From Prevotella communis (lineage in GTDB: Bacteria; Bacteroidota; Bacteroidia; Bacteroidales; Bacteroidaceae), in assembly GCF_022024115.1 (NCBI RefSeq), contig NZ_CP091792.1:3162001-3226000 (forward strand): a stretch of 64,000 nucleotides of DNA, in the 5' to 3' direction. Below the pieces are notes generated by a model. The model saw only the letters and a list, made by a program, of their open reading frames with translations. It was not told the DNA's origin and did not search any database. Every line of letters begins with the position of its first letter. Position 1 is the first letter of the stretch. Below are positions 36,601 through 45,589 of this stretch, one piece after another. The position numbers and the translations under genes are program-made.

Positions 36601-36674
36601 AGGTGATGATGGACGGCAAGAAGCAGACGGGCGTCGTACTACTGCCTCAGGAAGGGACGGAAGAGCCGGCATAG
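33666..36674 (+). CDS. Tandem receiver domains fused to a PEP-synthase/PPDK-like ATP-grasp domain
   Basis: A 1002-residue soluble protein. Residues about 20-140 resemble a receiver domain (VLIVANPYDAF, LVICMP). Residues about 175-335 form a second with the full set of key residues: LLVEDN acidic pocket, VISDTRFP phospho-acceptor Asp, ESSE, and FLDKNSKK lysine. The C-terminal part (from about 420) is a pyruvate phosphate dikinase PEP/pyruvate-binding ATP-grasp domain: GSLGGKGRGLAFL near 441, AIRSSSLLEDS near 538. The phosphohistidine and PEP-binding barrel domains of true PEP synthase are missing, so it probably transfers phosphate to an unknown acceptor. Homologues occur in Bacteroidetes, with unknown role. 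Confidence 0.8.
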   Translation: MANVPQEFNTFYLKDVSFVNLMTRRIFNVLIVANPYDAFMLEDDGRVDEKIFDEYTELGMRFPPIFTQVSTIEEARHVLDETSIDLVICMPGTADNDAFTVAREVKAIQPSVPCVVLTPFSHGITKRMQNEDMTIFDYVFCWLGNTNLILSIIKLIEDKMNIEHDIEEAGVQMILLVEDNIRFYSSVLPNLYNYILQQSKNFSTEALNPHAAAQRKRGRPKVVLATNYEEALQIYEKYAENTLGVISDTRFPMQTPIGRLSHVEEGDPEAGLKLLRTIRQHDEYVPLILESSEVENREKAWAEGFDFLDKNSKKFNVDLRKMIEEHLGFGDFVFRDPETHEEVARVKTLKELQDNIFKIPHDSLMHHIRRNHMSRWLCARAIFPVSQFLKQVTWHKLQDVDAHRQIIFDAIVQYRRMKNIGVVAVFDRLKFDRYAHFARIGEGSLGGKGRGLAFLDNIIKRHPELNQFGNATVQIPKTVVLCTDFFDRFMDDNNLWSIALSDAPDEVILQHFLKAQLPDDLIEDFFIFFDAIKTPIAIRSSSLLEDSHYQPFAGIYSTYMIPWLDDKYEMLRMLACAIKSVYASVYYRDSKAYMTATQNVIDQEKMAVILQEVVGHRYGDLYYPTFSGVLRSLNYYPIGDETAEEGIASLALGLGKYIVDGGQTLRVSPYHPNQVLQTSEMETALRDTQTRFYALDMSHVGDDFKVDDGFNIKNLRVRQADADGSLTFIASTYDPMDQVIRDGIYEGGRKIISFCGVLQQGVFPLPELLQMSQKLGAEEMRRPVEIEFACNLNDDRTGEFYLLQIRPIVDSKQVLDEDLQQIPDEQCLLRSHNSLGHGISEDVTDVVYVKTDENFTAANNPMIADEIERINRKFLNEDKNYILIGPGRWGSSDYWLGIPVKWPHISGARVIVEAGLKNYHVDPSQGTHFFQNLTSFGVGYFTINTYTGDGVLQKEILDSMPAVEETEHVRHVRFERPLKVMMDGKKQTGVVLLPQEGTEEPA

Positions 36675-36678
36675 GCTG

Positions 36679-37692
36679 CTACTGTCCGCCGAGTCGTGAG
36701 AAATACTCAATGATATCTTCCCATGTCTTGAAGGTATCAGAACCATATTCCAGGAGGGTGGCCATCGTGTCGCCCTCTTTTTTCTTGCTGATCAGGTAGT
36801 CGCCATAGAGCAGGTCACGACGGTGCGTATAGATGGTATGGCGCCATGCCGGCACGTTGACATACTCCTCCAGCCACCGTCCCCAGCGCTTTTCCGCTGG
36901 GTATTCATCCTCACACACGAAATACACCTGATAGTTCTCTATCAGCAGGCGCACCGCCTTCTGACTGCTGCTGTTGGGCTTATTGTAGGCATCCACCAGC
37001 GTCTCTATACCTATATATATAATAGGACGCTGACGGTTCTCCTGCCGGTCGTCGATCCAGCGTATCACGGGCACCACGGCATGCATGAACGAACGGTCGT
37101 CCATCCTGTGCTCCCCATGGAAATGGGCCGCCTTGGGGTAGCGCTCACGAAACATATCAAACGTATCCACCAGGTCGTCCTTGTCGCCAAACAGACCATA
37201 GACGCGATTTCTCTCCTTCTCCAGTTCCTCGTCGCTCAGGCCTTCCAGTCCCGAGAAACGCTGTTCGCTCACCTGCCGGTACTCCTTCACCAGGGCCTTG
37301 TCCACATAGAACTGCTGCACGCCGTCCAGGCGCGGGTTCTGGAAAGTCTGCGTACCCGTCATCCCGTGCTGCTGCATGGTATCGGCCAGGCACAGGGCGG
37401 GATTCATGCAGATACGGTCATAGCCGTAGAGCTGTTCGGTATACATACCACCCATCGAGGTACCCAGGATCAGGTCCGGCTGCTCCTTCTCACAAAGCTC
37501 GCGCAACAGGGCCTGCGCCTCTTCAGGGTGGATGGGCAGGTCGGGTGCTATAACGTTGGCATTGGGCAGGATGGTGCGCAGGCGCGTCACCGTACCGCTC
37601 TGTCCGCTACTGCCGAATCCGTGGAGATACATCACTGTTTTCCCCTTCATCAGTTCGGGAAATTGCTTTACGTATTGGTTCTGTTGTTCCAT
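36679..37692 (-). CDS. YqiA-type alpha/beta esterase fused to a degenerate HAD nucleotidase domain
   Basis: A 337-residue cytoplasmic protein. The N-terminal half (about 15-190) is an alpha/beta hydrolase of the YqiA/YcfP type, with oxyanion segment YLHGFGSSGQSG and nucleophile elbow GTSMGG (Ser near 80); a C-terminal His is in FMHAVVP. The remainder (about 220-337) aligns by pattern with 5'(3')-deoxyribonucleotidase HAD proteins (THRRDLLYGDYLI, TFKTWEDIIEYF). The nucleophile motif DxD reads GIE in IYIGIETLV, and the usual DD after GDYLI is SK, so phosphatase activity is unlikely. The start lies close to a -7 box, giving a near-leaderless mRNA. Confidence 0.8.
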   Translation of the reverse strand: MEQQNQYVKQFPELMKGKTVMYLHGFGSSGQSGTVTRLRTILPNANVIAPDLPIHPEEAQALLRELCEKEQPDLILGTSMGGMYTEQLYGYDRICMNPALCLADTMQQHGMTGTQTFQNPRLDGVQQFYVDKALVKEYRQVSEQRFSGLEGLSDEELEKERNRVYGLFGDKDDLVDTFDMFRERYPKAAHFHGEHRMDDRSFMHAVVPVIRWIDDRQENRQRPIIYIGIETLVDAYNKPNSSSQKAVRLLIENYQVYFVCEDEYPAEKRWGRWLEEYVNVPAWRHTIYTHRRDLLYGDYLISKKKEGDTMATLLEYGSDTFKTWEDIIEYFSRLGGQ

Positions 37693-37700
37693 AACGCATA

Positions 37701-37708
37701 CAAAGGTA
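37701..37708 (-). promoter_or_regulatory. -7 element of the esterase/HAD gene
   Basis: TACCTTTG on the minus strand, only eight bases before the ATG, which predicts a leaderless or near-leaderless transcript. Confidence 0.6.
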
Positions 37709-37793
37709 CGAAAAAAATAGGTATCGTTGCAACATTTCCCCGACTATTTACGTCTAACGGATAAAATGTAGAACTAAAAAAGAAAAAGTAAGT

Positions 37794-38519
37794 ATGGAAA
37801 AAATGATTGTATGTGGATTCATTTCCACGATGCTGTTTTTATCGTCGTGTGTCAGCTTCAACATCGATAAGGTGAAGCCAAGTGGCAATATCGTCAAGGA
37901 GGAGTACCAGATGGAGCCCTTCAATGAGGTGGACCTCGACCTGATGGGCAATGTGAAGATTGTGCAGGGCAAGGGTGATGACTACCGTGTGGTGATATCG
38001 GCTCCTGACAACTACATCGAATTCTACAAGTTCAGCGTGGACGGTCACGAACTGAATGGCGACATCATGCACAGTGGCGCCCTGGATACAGACGATGTGA
38101 AGATCACCATCTACACCCCCGAACTGCGTTCTTTGGAGAATGAAGGTCTGGCAACCATCATCATCGACAGTCTGACAACCAGGTCCCTGTCTGTCGAGAA
38201 CTCGGGCGTAGGTGCCATGAAGCTCCGCAATCTCAGTATCAACAAGCTGGCCGTAGAGTGCTCGGGCGTGGGCGGCATCACGATGAGCGGCCAGGCCGCA
38301 TGGGTCAGACTGGACTGTTCCGGCGTGGGCAGCATTGACGCCAGGAACCTGAAGGCACGCCGTGTGCAGGGAGAAGTCAATGGTGTGGGCAGCATCAATT
38401 GTCACGCCACCGACACACTGAAAGCCACGGTCAACGGTGTAGGCTCCTTCAAGTTTGCCGGAAACCCTGGCGTGAAGAAGCTCAGCGACAATGGCGTTGG
38501 AAGTATATCTGAACTGTGA
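37794..38519 (+). CDS. GIN-domain (DUF2807) lipoprotein
   Basis: A 241-residue predicted lipoprotein with lipobox FLSSC (Cys near residue 19) and a right-handed beta-helix-like GIN/auto-transporter adhesin head domain (about 45-230). It contains regular short repeats such as SGVGAMKL, SGVGGITM, SGVGSIDA and NGVGSINC, spaced about 20 residues apart and forming one coil each. It is probably exposed at the cell envelope; the family function is unknown. No obvious -7 element is seen upstream. Confidence 0.85.
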   Translation: MEKMIVCGFISTMLFLSSCVSFNIDKVKPSGNIVKEEYQMEPFNEVDLDLMGNVKIVQGKGDDYRVVISAPDNYIEFYKFSVDGHELNGDIMHSGALDTDDVKITIYTPELRSLENEGLATIIIDSLTTRSLSVENSGVGAMKLRNLSINKLAVECSGVGGITMSGQAAWVRLDCSGVGSIDARNLKARRVQGEVNGVGSINCHATDTLKATVNGVGSFKFAGNPGVKKLSDNGVGSISEL

Positions 38520-38627
38520 TAAAAAAGTACAGCGATGCGTAATTGTAATATGAACACGCTTTAAGAGGCATTTCACATTGATATAAATCAATTATATTGC
38601 AGATTGAAAGAAAAATCGCCAAAAAAG

Positions 38628-38659
38628 TTTGTATCTGAAAGCAAAAAGGTATAATTTTG
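38628..38659 (+). promoter_or_regulatory. Promoter of the candidate small RNA
   Basis: TTTG (38628-38631) and TAATTTTG (38652-38659), 20 bp apart. No reading frame follows within the transcribed stretch. Confidence 0.7.
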
Positions 38660-38665
38660 CATCGT

Positions 38666-38727
38666 GTTTTTCATAGTATTAGATTTAAGGTTAACAAAGG
38701 TTGGGTCACAGCGGTGACCCTTTTTTT
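38666..38727 (+). ncRNA. Candidate 60-nt small RNA (or leader attenuator)
   Basis: A good promoter is followed about 60 nt later by a strong terminator, with no plausible reading frame between. The transcript would contain an A/U-rich single-stranded part (TTTTTCATAGTATTAG, then AAGGTTAACAAAGG) and the terminal hairpin. It lies in the 367-bp gap before the second efflux operon, whose own promoter (38837-38844) is further downstream. That favours an independent RNA over a simple leader, although read-through attenuation remains possible. Confidence 0.6.
38703..38727 (+). terminator. Rho-independent terminator of the candidate small RNA
   Basis: Perfect 7-bp stem GGGTCAC / GTGACCC with loop AGCG and seven following T residues. 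Confidence 0.9.
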
Positions 38728-38836
38728 ATGCCATAAAAAAAATTAAAAACCGCACATTTCCCCGACAAAAAGGCATAAAAATTCTATAAATAGACAAATT
38801 CTGCCTATATTATTTCATTATATCGGAAATTGTTTC

Positions 38837-38844
38837 TAATTTTG
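38837..38844 (+). promoter_or_regulatory. -7 element of the tolC-macAB-lytST operon
   Basis: TAATTTTG, 43 bp before the ATG at 38887. No clear TTTG lies at -33, which may mean activator dependence, for example on the LytTR regulator encoded in the same operon. Confidence 0.65.
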
Positions 38845-38886
38845 CACCGTGAAAATGTAAAAGTAATCAAAACGACAGACATTAAC

Positions 38887-40263
38887 ATGAAGCAATTTAT
38901 TAACAAGATAAAGGTTGGAACGAAAGGGATGATACCCCTTTTTCTTTTCGCCTTTATACCCACCCATGCGCAAAAGCAGTGGACGATGCAGGAATGTATT
39001 GACTATGCCATGCAAAACAATATCACCCTGCAGAAAGCACGTCTCAGTCAGCAGTCGGCCGTAGAGGATGTCAAAGGCTCCAAGGGCGCCCTGCTCCCTA
39101 CCGTCAGCGCATCGGCTAACCAGAGCCTGGGCTACCGTCCCTGGCAGGACACGGGAAGCACCACGGTGACCAACGGTATGGTCAACACCAAGGTGGACAA
39201 GACCTACCTGAACGGCTCCTATGGCGTCAATGCCCAGTGGACCGTATGGAACGGCAACAAGAACACCAACAATGTGAAGCTCAACAAACTGTCGGGCCAG
39301 CAGGCTGAACTGCAGGTGGCCGAGACAGCCAACAGTATCCAGGAGCGCATTGCCCAGCTCTACGTACAGATCCTCTATCTCGACGAGAGCATCAAGGTGA
39401 GCAAGGCCAGTCTGGAGACCAGTCAGAAGAACGAGGAGCGCGGCAAGGAGATGGTTGAGGTTGGCAAGATGTCAAAGGCCGACCTGGCACAGTTGACCGC
39501 CCAGCGTGCCTCCGACGAATATAATGTGGTGGATGCACAGGCACAGATGGCCAACTACAAGCTGCAACTGAAACAACTGTTGGAGCTGACCGGTGAGGAG
39601 GAGTTCGACGTGGTCATCCCGCAGACGACCGACGACCAGGCCCTGGCCGAGATTCCCGCCCTGCAGAACGTATACCAGCAGGCGCTGCTGAGCCGTCCGG
39701 AGATAGAGAGTTCCAAACTGGCCATCGAGAGCAGCGACCTCAACGTGAAGATTGCCAAGGCCGGCTGGCTGCCCAGCCTCAGCCTGTCGGGCAGTTTCTC
39801 TACCAGCACCAACTCCCTGTCGTCCAACGGATGGAGCAATCAGATGAAGACCAACTTCAGTACGCAGGCCGGACTGACCCTGAGCGTTCCCCTGTTCGAC
39901 GGTCGTCAGACACGTACCTCGGTGAACAAGGCCAAGATCCAGCGCCAGCAGGCACAGCTGGACCTGCAGGATCAGCAGAAGACGCTCTACCAGACCATCG
40001 AAGGCTACTGGCTGGATGCCAATACCAACCAACAGCGTTTCCGTGCGGCCCAGACCACGGTAGAGAGTGAACAGCAGAGCTATGACCTGCTGGCAGAGAA
40101 GTTCAACCTGGGTCTCACCAATATCATCGAACTGATGAATGGCAAGGACAAGCTGCTGTCGGCCCAGCAGAACCGTCTGCAGTCCAAGTACCAGACCATC
40201 CTGAACCAGCAGTTGCTGCGTTTCTATAGTGAAGGAAGACCCACCCCCGATATCACGAAATAA
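38887..40263 (+). CDS. TolC family outer-membrane efflux protein
   Basis: A 458-residue outer-membrane channel. The signal peptide is about residues 1-28 (ending THAQ), followed by QWTMQECIDYAMQNNITLQ and two TolC repeats with long helices. The start chosen is MKQFINKIK at 38887; a longer frame from 38830 would overlap the -7 box. It heads an operon with MacA, MacB-like proteins and a LytS/LytTR pair. A paralogue is at 11227. Predicted exit duct for the MacAB-type pump. Confidence 0.93.
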   Translation: MKQFINKIKVGTKGMIPLFLFAFIPTHAQKQWTMQECIDYAMQNNITLQKARLSQQSAVEDVKGSKGALLPTVSASANQSLGYRPWQDTGSTTVTNGMVNTKVDKTYLNGSYGVNAQWTVWNGNKNTNNVKLNKLSGQQAELQVAETANSIQERIAQLYVQILYLDESIKVSKASLETSQKNEERGKEMVEVGKMSKADLAQLTAQRASDEYNVVDAQAQMANYKLQLKQLLELTGEEEFDVVIPQTTDDQALAEIPALQNVYQQALLSRPEIESSKLAIESSDLNVKIAKAGWLPSLSLSGSFSTSTNSLSSNGWSNQMKTNFSTQAGLTLSVPLFDGRQTRTSVNKAKIQRQQAQLDLQDQQKTLYQTIEGYWLDANTNQQRFRAAQTTVESEQQSYDLLAEKFNLGLTNIIELMNGKDKLLSAQQNRLQSKYQTILNQQLLRFYSEGRPTPDITK

Positions 40264-40277
40264 AAATAAGACAAGAT

Positions 40278-41474
40278 ATGAATAACAAAAAAACTTGGGC
40301 CATCGTCATTGCCGTTGTGGCTGTCGTGGCTGTCGCCGCCTACCTCCTGTCGGGCGGCAAGAAAGAGAACACCGTCTCTTTCGAGACGGCAAAGGTGGAA
40401 CGTACCAGTATCAAGAGTTCCATCACTGCAACAGGTACCATCGAACCCGTTACCTCCGTCACCGTAGGTACACAGGTCAGCGGTATCGTATCCAAGCTCT
40501 ATGTTGACTACAACTCCGTGGTGAAGAAGGGTCAGGTCATCGCCGAACTGGACAAGACCAACCTGACCAGTGAACTGAAGACGGCACAGGCCAACCTGTC
40601 GTCGGCACAGAGCACGCTGAACTACGAGCAGACGAATTTCAACCGCTACCAGACGCTGTTCAACAAGGGGCTGGTGAGCGCCGATGAATATGAGACAGCC
40701 AAACTGTCGTACCTCAAGGCCAAGGAACAGGTGAACACCTCCCGCGAGAGTGTGCAGAAGGCACAGACCAACCTGGGCTATGCCACCATCACCAGTCCTA
40801 TCGACGGTGTGGTACTGTCGAAAGCCGTGGAAGAGGGACAGACCGTGGCTGCTTCTTTCAACACCCCTGAGCTCTTCACCATTGCACAGGACCTGACCGA
40901 TATGCGCGTGATTGCTGATATCGACGAGGCCGACATCGGTGGCGTGAAGGAGGGACAGCGTGTCACCTTCACCGTGGATGCCTTCCCCGATGACCATTTC
41001 GAGGGACAGGTCACACAGGTGCGCCAGCAGGCCACCACAGAGAGTAATGTGGTGACCTACGAGGTAGTTATCTCGGCTCCCAACAATGATCTCAAACTGA
41101 AGCCAGGTCTCACCGCCAATGTCACCATCTACACCATGGAGAAGAATGATGTGATGGCCGTTCCCTCAAAGGCACTGCGCTTCACGCCCAACGAGGCCCT
41201 GCTCACCGAACAGCAGAAGGTGGAGGATTGCGAGGGCGACTTCAAGGTATGGACCAAGGAAGGTGATGTGTTCAAGGCCCATAAGGTGGAAGTGGGTACC
41301 ACCAATGGCCTGCTGACCGAGATTGTCAGTGGCATCGCCGAAGGTACCGACGTACTGGTTGACTTCAGTATCGACGGTGGCGACGGTGCCGGTCAGGACC
41401 AGCAGGCACAGAACCCCTTCATGCCGCGTCCAAGAAACAACAGGCAGCAGAACGGACAACAACAGAAAAAGTAA
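40278..41474 (+). CDS. MacA-like periplasmic adaptor protein
   Basis: A 398-residue membrane-fusion protein with an N-terminal anchor (about 5-23), lipoyl half-motifs (TVGTQVSGIVSKLYVDYNS near 55 and ATITSPIDGVVLSKAVEEGQ near 172), a coiled-coil hairpin between them, and a beta-barrel C-terminal part. The extreme C-terminus is Gln/Asn-rich (NNRQQNGQQQKK). It connects TolC (14 bp upstream) to the MacB components downstream. Its 3' gap holds a C/G-rich repeat. Confidence 0.93.
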   Translation: MNNKKTWAIVIAVVAVVAVAAYLLSGGKKENTVSFETAKVERTSIKSSITATGTIEPVTSVTVGTQVSGIVSKLYVDYNSVVKKGQVIAELDKTNLTSELKTAQANLSSAQSTLNYEQTNFNRYQTLFNKGLVSADEYETAKLSYLKAKEQVNTSRESVQKAQTNLGYATITSPIDGVVLSKAVEEGQTVAASFNTPELFTIAQDLTDMRVIADIDEADIGGVKEGQRVTFTVDAFPDDHFEGQVTQVRQQATTESNVVTYEVVISAPNNDLKLKPGLTANVTIYTMEKNDVMAVPSKALRFTPNEALLTEQQKVEDCEGDFKVWTKEGDVFKAHKVEVGTTNGLLTEIVSGIAEGTDVLVDFSIDGGDGAGQDQQAQNPFMPRPRNNRQQNGQQQKK

Positions 41475-41611
41475 AGACCCACCCCCGCCCCCTCCCTGAA
41501 TGGAGGGGAGTAGATAGAGATAATCATATGAATGAAGACAAGATAAAGACTGAGAACGGGCTAACCACTCCCCTCCCTCGTAGGGAGGGGCAGGAGGAGG
41601 GTCGCGTCGTC
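41475..41611. repeat. Repeat family D (CCCCTCCCT palindromes) spanning gap and gene start
   Basis: Two related C/G-rich elements: CTCCCTGAATGGAGGGGAG in the gap (about 41493-41511), and the palindrome CCCCTCCCT-CGT-AGGGAGGGG (about 41571-41591), which is inside the 5' end of the ATPase gene and followed by CAGGAGGAGGG. Both can form strong hairpins. Confidence 0.7.
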
Positions 41612-42343
41612 ATTGAGCTGCAGAACGTCAAGCGCTACTTCAAGGTGGGCAGCGAGACGGTGAAGGCCCTTCGCGGTGTCTCGTTCAAGATATATGAAGG
41701 CGAGTTCGTCACCATCCAGGGTACGTCAGGCTCGGGAAAATCCACCCTGCTCAACCAGTTGGGCTGCCTGGACACCCCTACCAGCGGCGAATACCTGCTC
41801 GACGGTATCTCCGTGCGTGAGATGTCGAAGACCCAGCGCGCCCATCTGCGCAACCGTAAGATCGGCTTTGTGTTCCAGAACTACAATCTGCTGGCCAAGA
41901 CCACGGCTGTGGAGAATGTGGAACTGCCGTTGATGTACAACCCCAGCGTGTCGGCCACCGAGCGCCGCGAACGTGCCATCAAGGCCCTGCAGGCAGTAGG
42001 ACTGGGCGACCGCCTCGACCATAAGTCGAACCAGATGTCGGGTGGACAGATGCAGCGCGTGGCTATCGCCCGTGCCCTGGTCAACGAGCCTGCCGTGCTG
42101 CTGGCCGACGAGGCTACGGGTAACCTGGACACACGCACCTCCTTCGAGATGCTGGTGCTCTTCCAGGAACTGTACCGCCAGGGCCACACCATCATCTTCG
42201 TGACCCACAACCCTGAGATTGCCGAGTATAGCAGCCGTAATATCAACCTGCGCGACGGCAAGATCCGTGAGGATACCTACAACGAGAACATCAAGTCGGC
42301 AGCAGAGGCTTTGGCAGCCCTGCCCGTGATGAACGATGACTAA
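41528..42343 (+). CDS. MacB-type ABC transporter ATP-binding protein with repeat-derived N-terminal tail
   Basis: A 271-residue ATPase. The conserved domain begins at VVIELQNVKRYF near residue 27. Walker A GTSGSGKST is near 65, the signature MSGGQMQR near 170, Walker B VLLADEATGNLD near 188, and the H-loop VTHN near 222. The first 26 residues (including TTPLPRREGQEEG) are not part of the fold and are largely encoded by a family D palindrome. Alternative starts could skip this tail, but no ATG lies between. It pairs with the permease at 42384. Confidence 0.93.
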   Translation: MNEDKIKTENGLTTPLPRREGQEEGRVVIELQNVKRYFKVGSETVKALRGVSFKIYEGEFVTIQGTSGSGKSTLLNQLGCLDTPTSGEYLLDGISVREMSKTQRAHLRNRKIGFVFQNYNLLAKTTAVENVELPLMYNPSVSATERRERAIKALQAVGLGDRLDHKSNQMSGGQMQRVAIARALVNEPAVLLADEATGNLDTRTSFEMLVLFQELYRQGHTIIFVTHNPEIAEYSSRNINLRDGKIREDTYNENIKSAAEALAALPVMNDD

Positions 42344-42346
42344 GGG

Positions 42347-42383
42347 AAAAGTGAACAGTGAAAAGTGAAAAATTTGCTACCGC
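42347..42383 (+). repeat. Repeat family A, forward copy filling the ATPase-permease gap
   Basis: Reads AAAAGTGAACAGTGAAAAGT, then GAAAAATTTGCTACCGC, ending exactly at the ATG of the permease gene, so the initiation region of that gene is entirely repeat sequence. Confidence 0.9.
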
Positions 42384-43596
<1,213 letters not shown>

Positions 43597-43604
<8 letters not shown>

Positions 43605-44634
43605 GCATATCGCAGGCATGTGCCACATTGCCCTTTGGGCATTCCTTTTCCTGTCGCCCCTCACCTACTGGAGGGGTATGGGCTTTAACGGGGTCCACTA
43701 CTTGATGACCTGTATGCAGCCCCTGTTCCTGATGATTGTGTTCTACCTCAATTATCTGGTGCTGGCGCCTAAGTTCTTTGTCGAGGGCAAGCACCGCTAC
43801 GACCTGCTCATCAATGTGGTGCTGATCACCGTGTTAGGTGTCACCCTGCACTACTGGATGCAGTACACCAACGAGATGTTCAACCTCCATCATATGCGAC
43901 GTACCTACGACCTCTTAGGAACGATCTCGTATATTGTACGCGACAGTCTCAATCTGGCAGTCTTCGCAGCTGGTGCCACCGCCCTGGCCCTGGCACGTAA
44001 GTGGGTCACCACCGACCAGAAACTGAAAGATACAGAGGCAGCTCGTGCACAGGCAGAATTGAAGAACCTGCGCAACCAGATTAATCCTCATTTTCTGCTC
44101 AATACCCTGAATAACATCTACGCCCTCACCGCCATCAGTGCCGAACGGGCTCAGGAGGCCATCATGGAACTGTCGAAGATGCTGCGCCACATGCTCTATG
44201 AGTATCAGGAGCCCACGGTGCCCCTGAAGGAGGAGGTCGATTTCATCAGAAACTACGTCAATCTGATGAAGTTGCGCATGCCGGCAGGGGTCGATGTGTC
44301 GTTTGAGGTCAACTGTCTGTCGTGCGACCTGCGCATCTCGCCCATGCTCATCATCTCGCTTGTAGAGAATGCCTTCAAGCATGGCATCAGTCCCACGGAA
44401 CCCAGTTTTGTGCATATCCAGGTGTTTATCGACAAGGCCAACCGTGTGGTGACCTTCGATATCCGCAACTCCAACTTCCCCAAGACGGAGGAAGACCGCA
44501 GCGGTCACGGCATCGGCCTGCAGCAGGTGGAGCGCCGACTGCAGCTTATCTATCCGGAAAAACACATCTGGGAGAAAGGAGTTACCGACGATGGTAAGAC
44601 GTATTACTCAAGAATCACAATAGATACTAAATAA
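43597..44634 (+). CDS. LytS-type sensor histidine kinase
   Basis: A 345-residue membrane kinase. Four hydrophobic segments occupy residues 1-135. The His_kinase domain contains the phospho-acceptor motif NQINPHFLLNTLNNIY (His near residue 167), and the ATPase part has an N-box VENAFKHG and GIGLQQVERRL. No extracytoplasmic sensor domain is apparent, so signals are probably sensed in the membrane. Co-transcribed with the efflux genes and the LytTR regulator. Confidence 0.92.
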
Positions 44635-44650
44635 TAAAACACAAAATCCA

Positions 44651-45361
44651 ATGGTTATATCTTGTGCTATCATTGACGACGAGCCTCTGGCTGCGGGTCT
44701 TTTAGAGAGTTATGTGAAGAAAACCCCTTATCTTGAACTGAAGGGTACTTACAACAGTGCCGTGACGGCTATGCGCGACTTGCGTGACGACCCCGTACAA
44801 CTGCTGTTCCTGGATATCCAGATGCCAGAACTCAGTGGTATCGAGTTCGCCAAGATCCTGCCCCATGAGACAAAGGTCATCTTTACCACAGCCTTCTCGC
44901 AATATGCCATCGAAGGCTTCCGTGTCAGTGCGCTCGACTACCTGCTGAAGCCCATCGGCTATGAGGATTTCCTGAAGTCCACGGACAAGGCGCTGGAGTT
45001 GTTCTCCACACAGAAGAAGCAGAACGTCCATCTGCAGGACCGTTTCCTCTTTGTGAAGAGCGAATACAAGCTGCTGCGCCTCGACCTCGACGATATTCTC
45101 TATATCGAGGGACTGAAGGACTACGTACGCTTCTACCTGGAGTCGGGTGAGAAGGTGATGTCGCTCATGTCCATGAAGCGTCTGGAGGACTACCTCCCCC
45201 ACCCCGAGTTCCTGCGCACCCACCGCAGCTATATCGTCCACATGTCCAAGGTGCAGTCTGTCGACCGCCTGCGCATCGTCTTCGGCGACCAGTACATCCC
45301 CGTGTCCGACAACTACAAGGATGAGGTGATGAACTTTCTGGAGCAACACACGCTGGTGTGA
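44651..45361 (+). CDS. LytTR family response regulator
   Basis: A 236-residue regulator. The receiver domain (about 1-120) has acidic residues IDDEP, phospho-acceptor Asp in LLFLDIQMPELSG (near 56) and Lys in LLKPIGYEDF (near 105). The LytTR DNA-binding domain (about 140-232) includes YIEGLKDYVRFYLESGE and FLRTHRSYIV. It forms a two-component system with the preceding kinase, 16 bp upstream. Regulation of the linked efflux operon is the natural guess. The 3' end is followed by family A repeats. Confidence 0.95.
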   Translation: MVISCAIIDDEPLAAGLLESYVKKTPYLELKGTYNSAVTAMRDLRDDPVQLLFLDIQMPELSGIEFAKILPHETKVIFTTAFSQYAIEGFRVSALDYLLKPIGYEDFLKSTDKALELFSTQKKQNVHLQDRFLFVKSEYKLLRLDLDDILYIEGLKDYVRFYLESGEKVMSLMSMKRLEDYLPHPEFLRTHRSYIVHMSKVQSVDRLRIVFGDQYIPVSDNYKDEVMNFLEQHTLV

Positions 45362-45365
45362 GGGT

Positions 45366-45584
45366 AAAGGGAATAGTGAAAAGTGAAAGGCAACGGGTAG
45401 GCGACGGTACGTCGGGAATGAAATTTGCTACCGCACAGGTAATTGTGAATGAAAAATTTGCTACCGCTTTGATAAGTGTGATTGACAAAATCAGACTTTA
45501 TAGTCTGTTGTCATGGCAAATTATCTAAAAAAAGGAGCCATGGCAGCAAATTCTTCACTTTTCACTTTTCACTCTTCACTTTTT
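45366..45584. repeat. Cluster of family A repeats between lytTR gene and fba
   Basis: Forward pieces: GAATAGTGAAAAGTGAAAGG (45370-45389), GAATGAAATTTGCTACCGC (about 45416-45434) and GTGAATGAAAAATTTGCTACCGC (45445-45467). An inverted copy at 45542-45584 has the complement AAAAGTGAAGAGTGAAAAGT followed by GAAAAGTGAAGAATTTGCTGCC. The inverted copy ends six bases before the fba -7 box. Nothing protein-coding is seen in this 280-bp gap. Confidence 0.8.
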
Positions 45585-45589
45585 TTTCG

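Noticed and set aside
36823..37764. A 313-codon plus-strand frame opposite the esterase/HAD gene
   Set aside because: No domain features; the minus-strand gene has clear hydrolase motifs and its own promoter.
38520..38627. A protein-coding gene in the gap after the GIN-domain lipoprotein
   Set aside because: No frame of useful length with a start near a promoter; only the candidate small RNA unit is supported in this gap.
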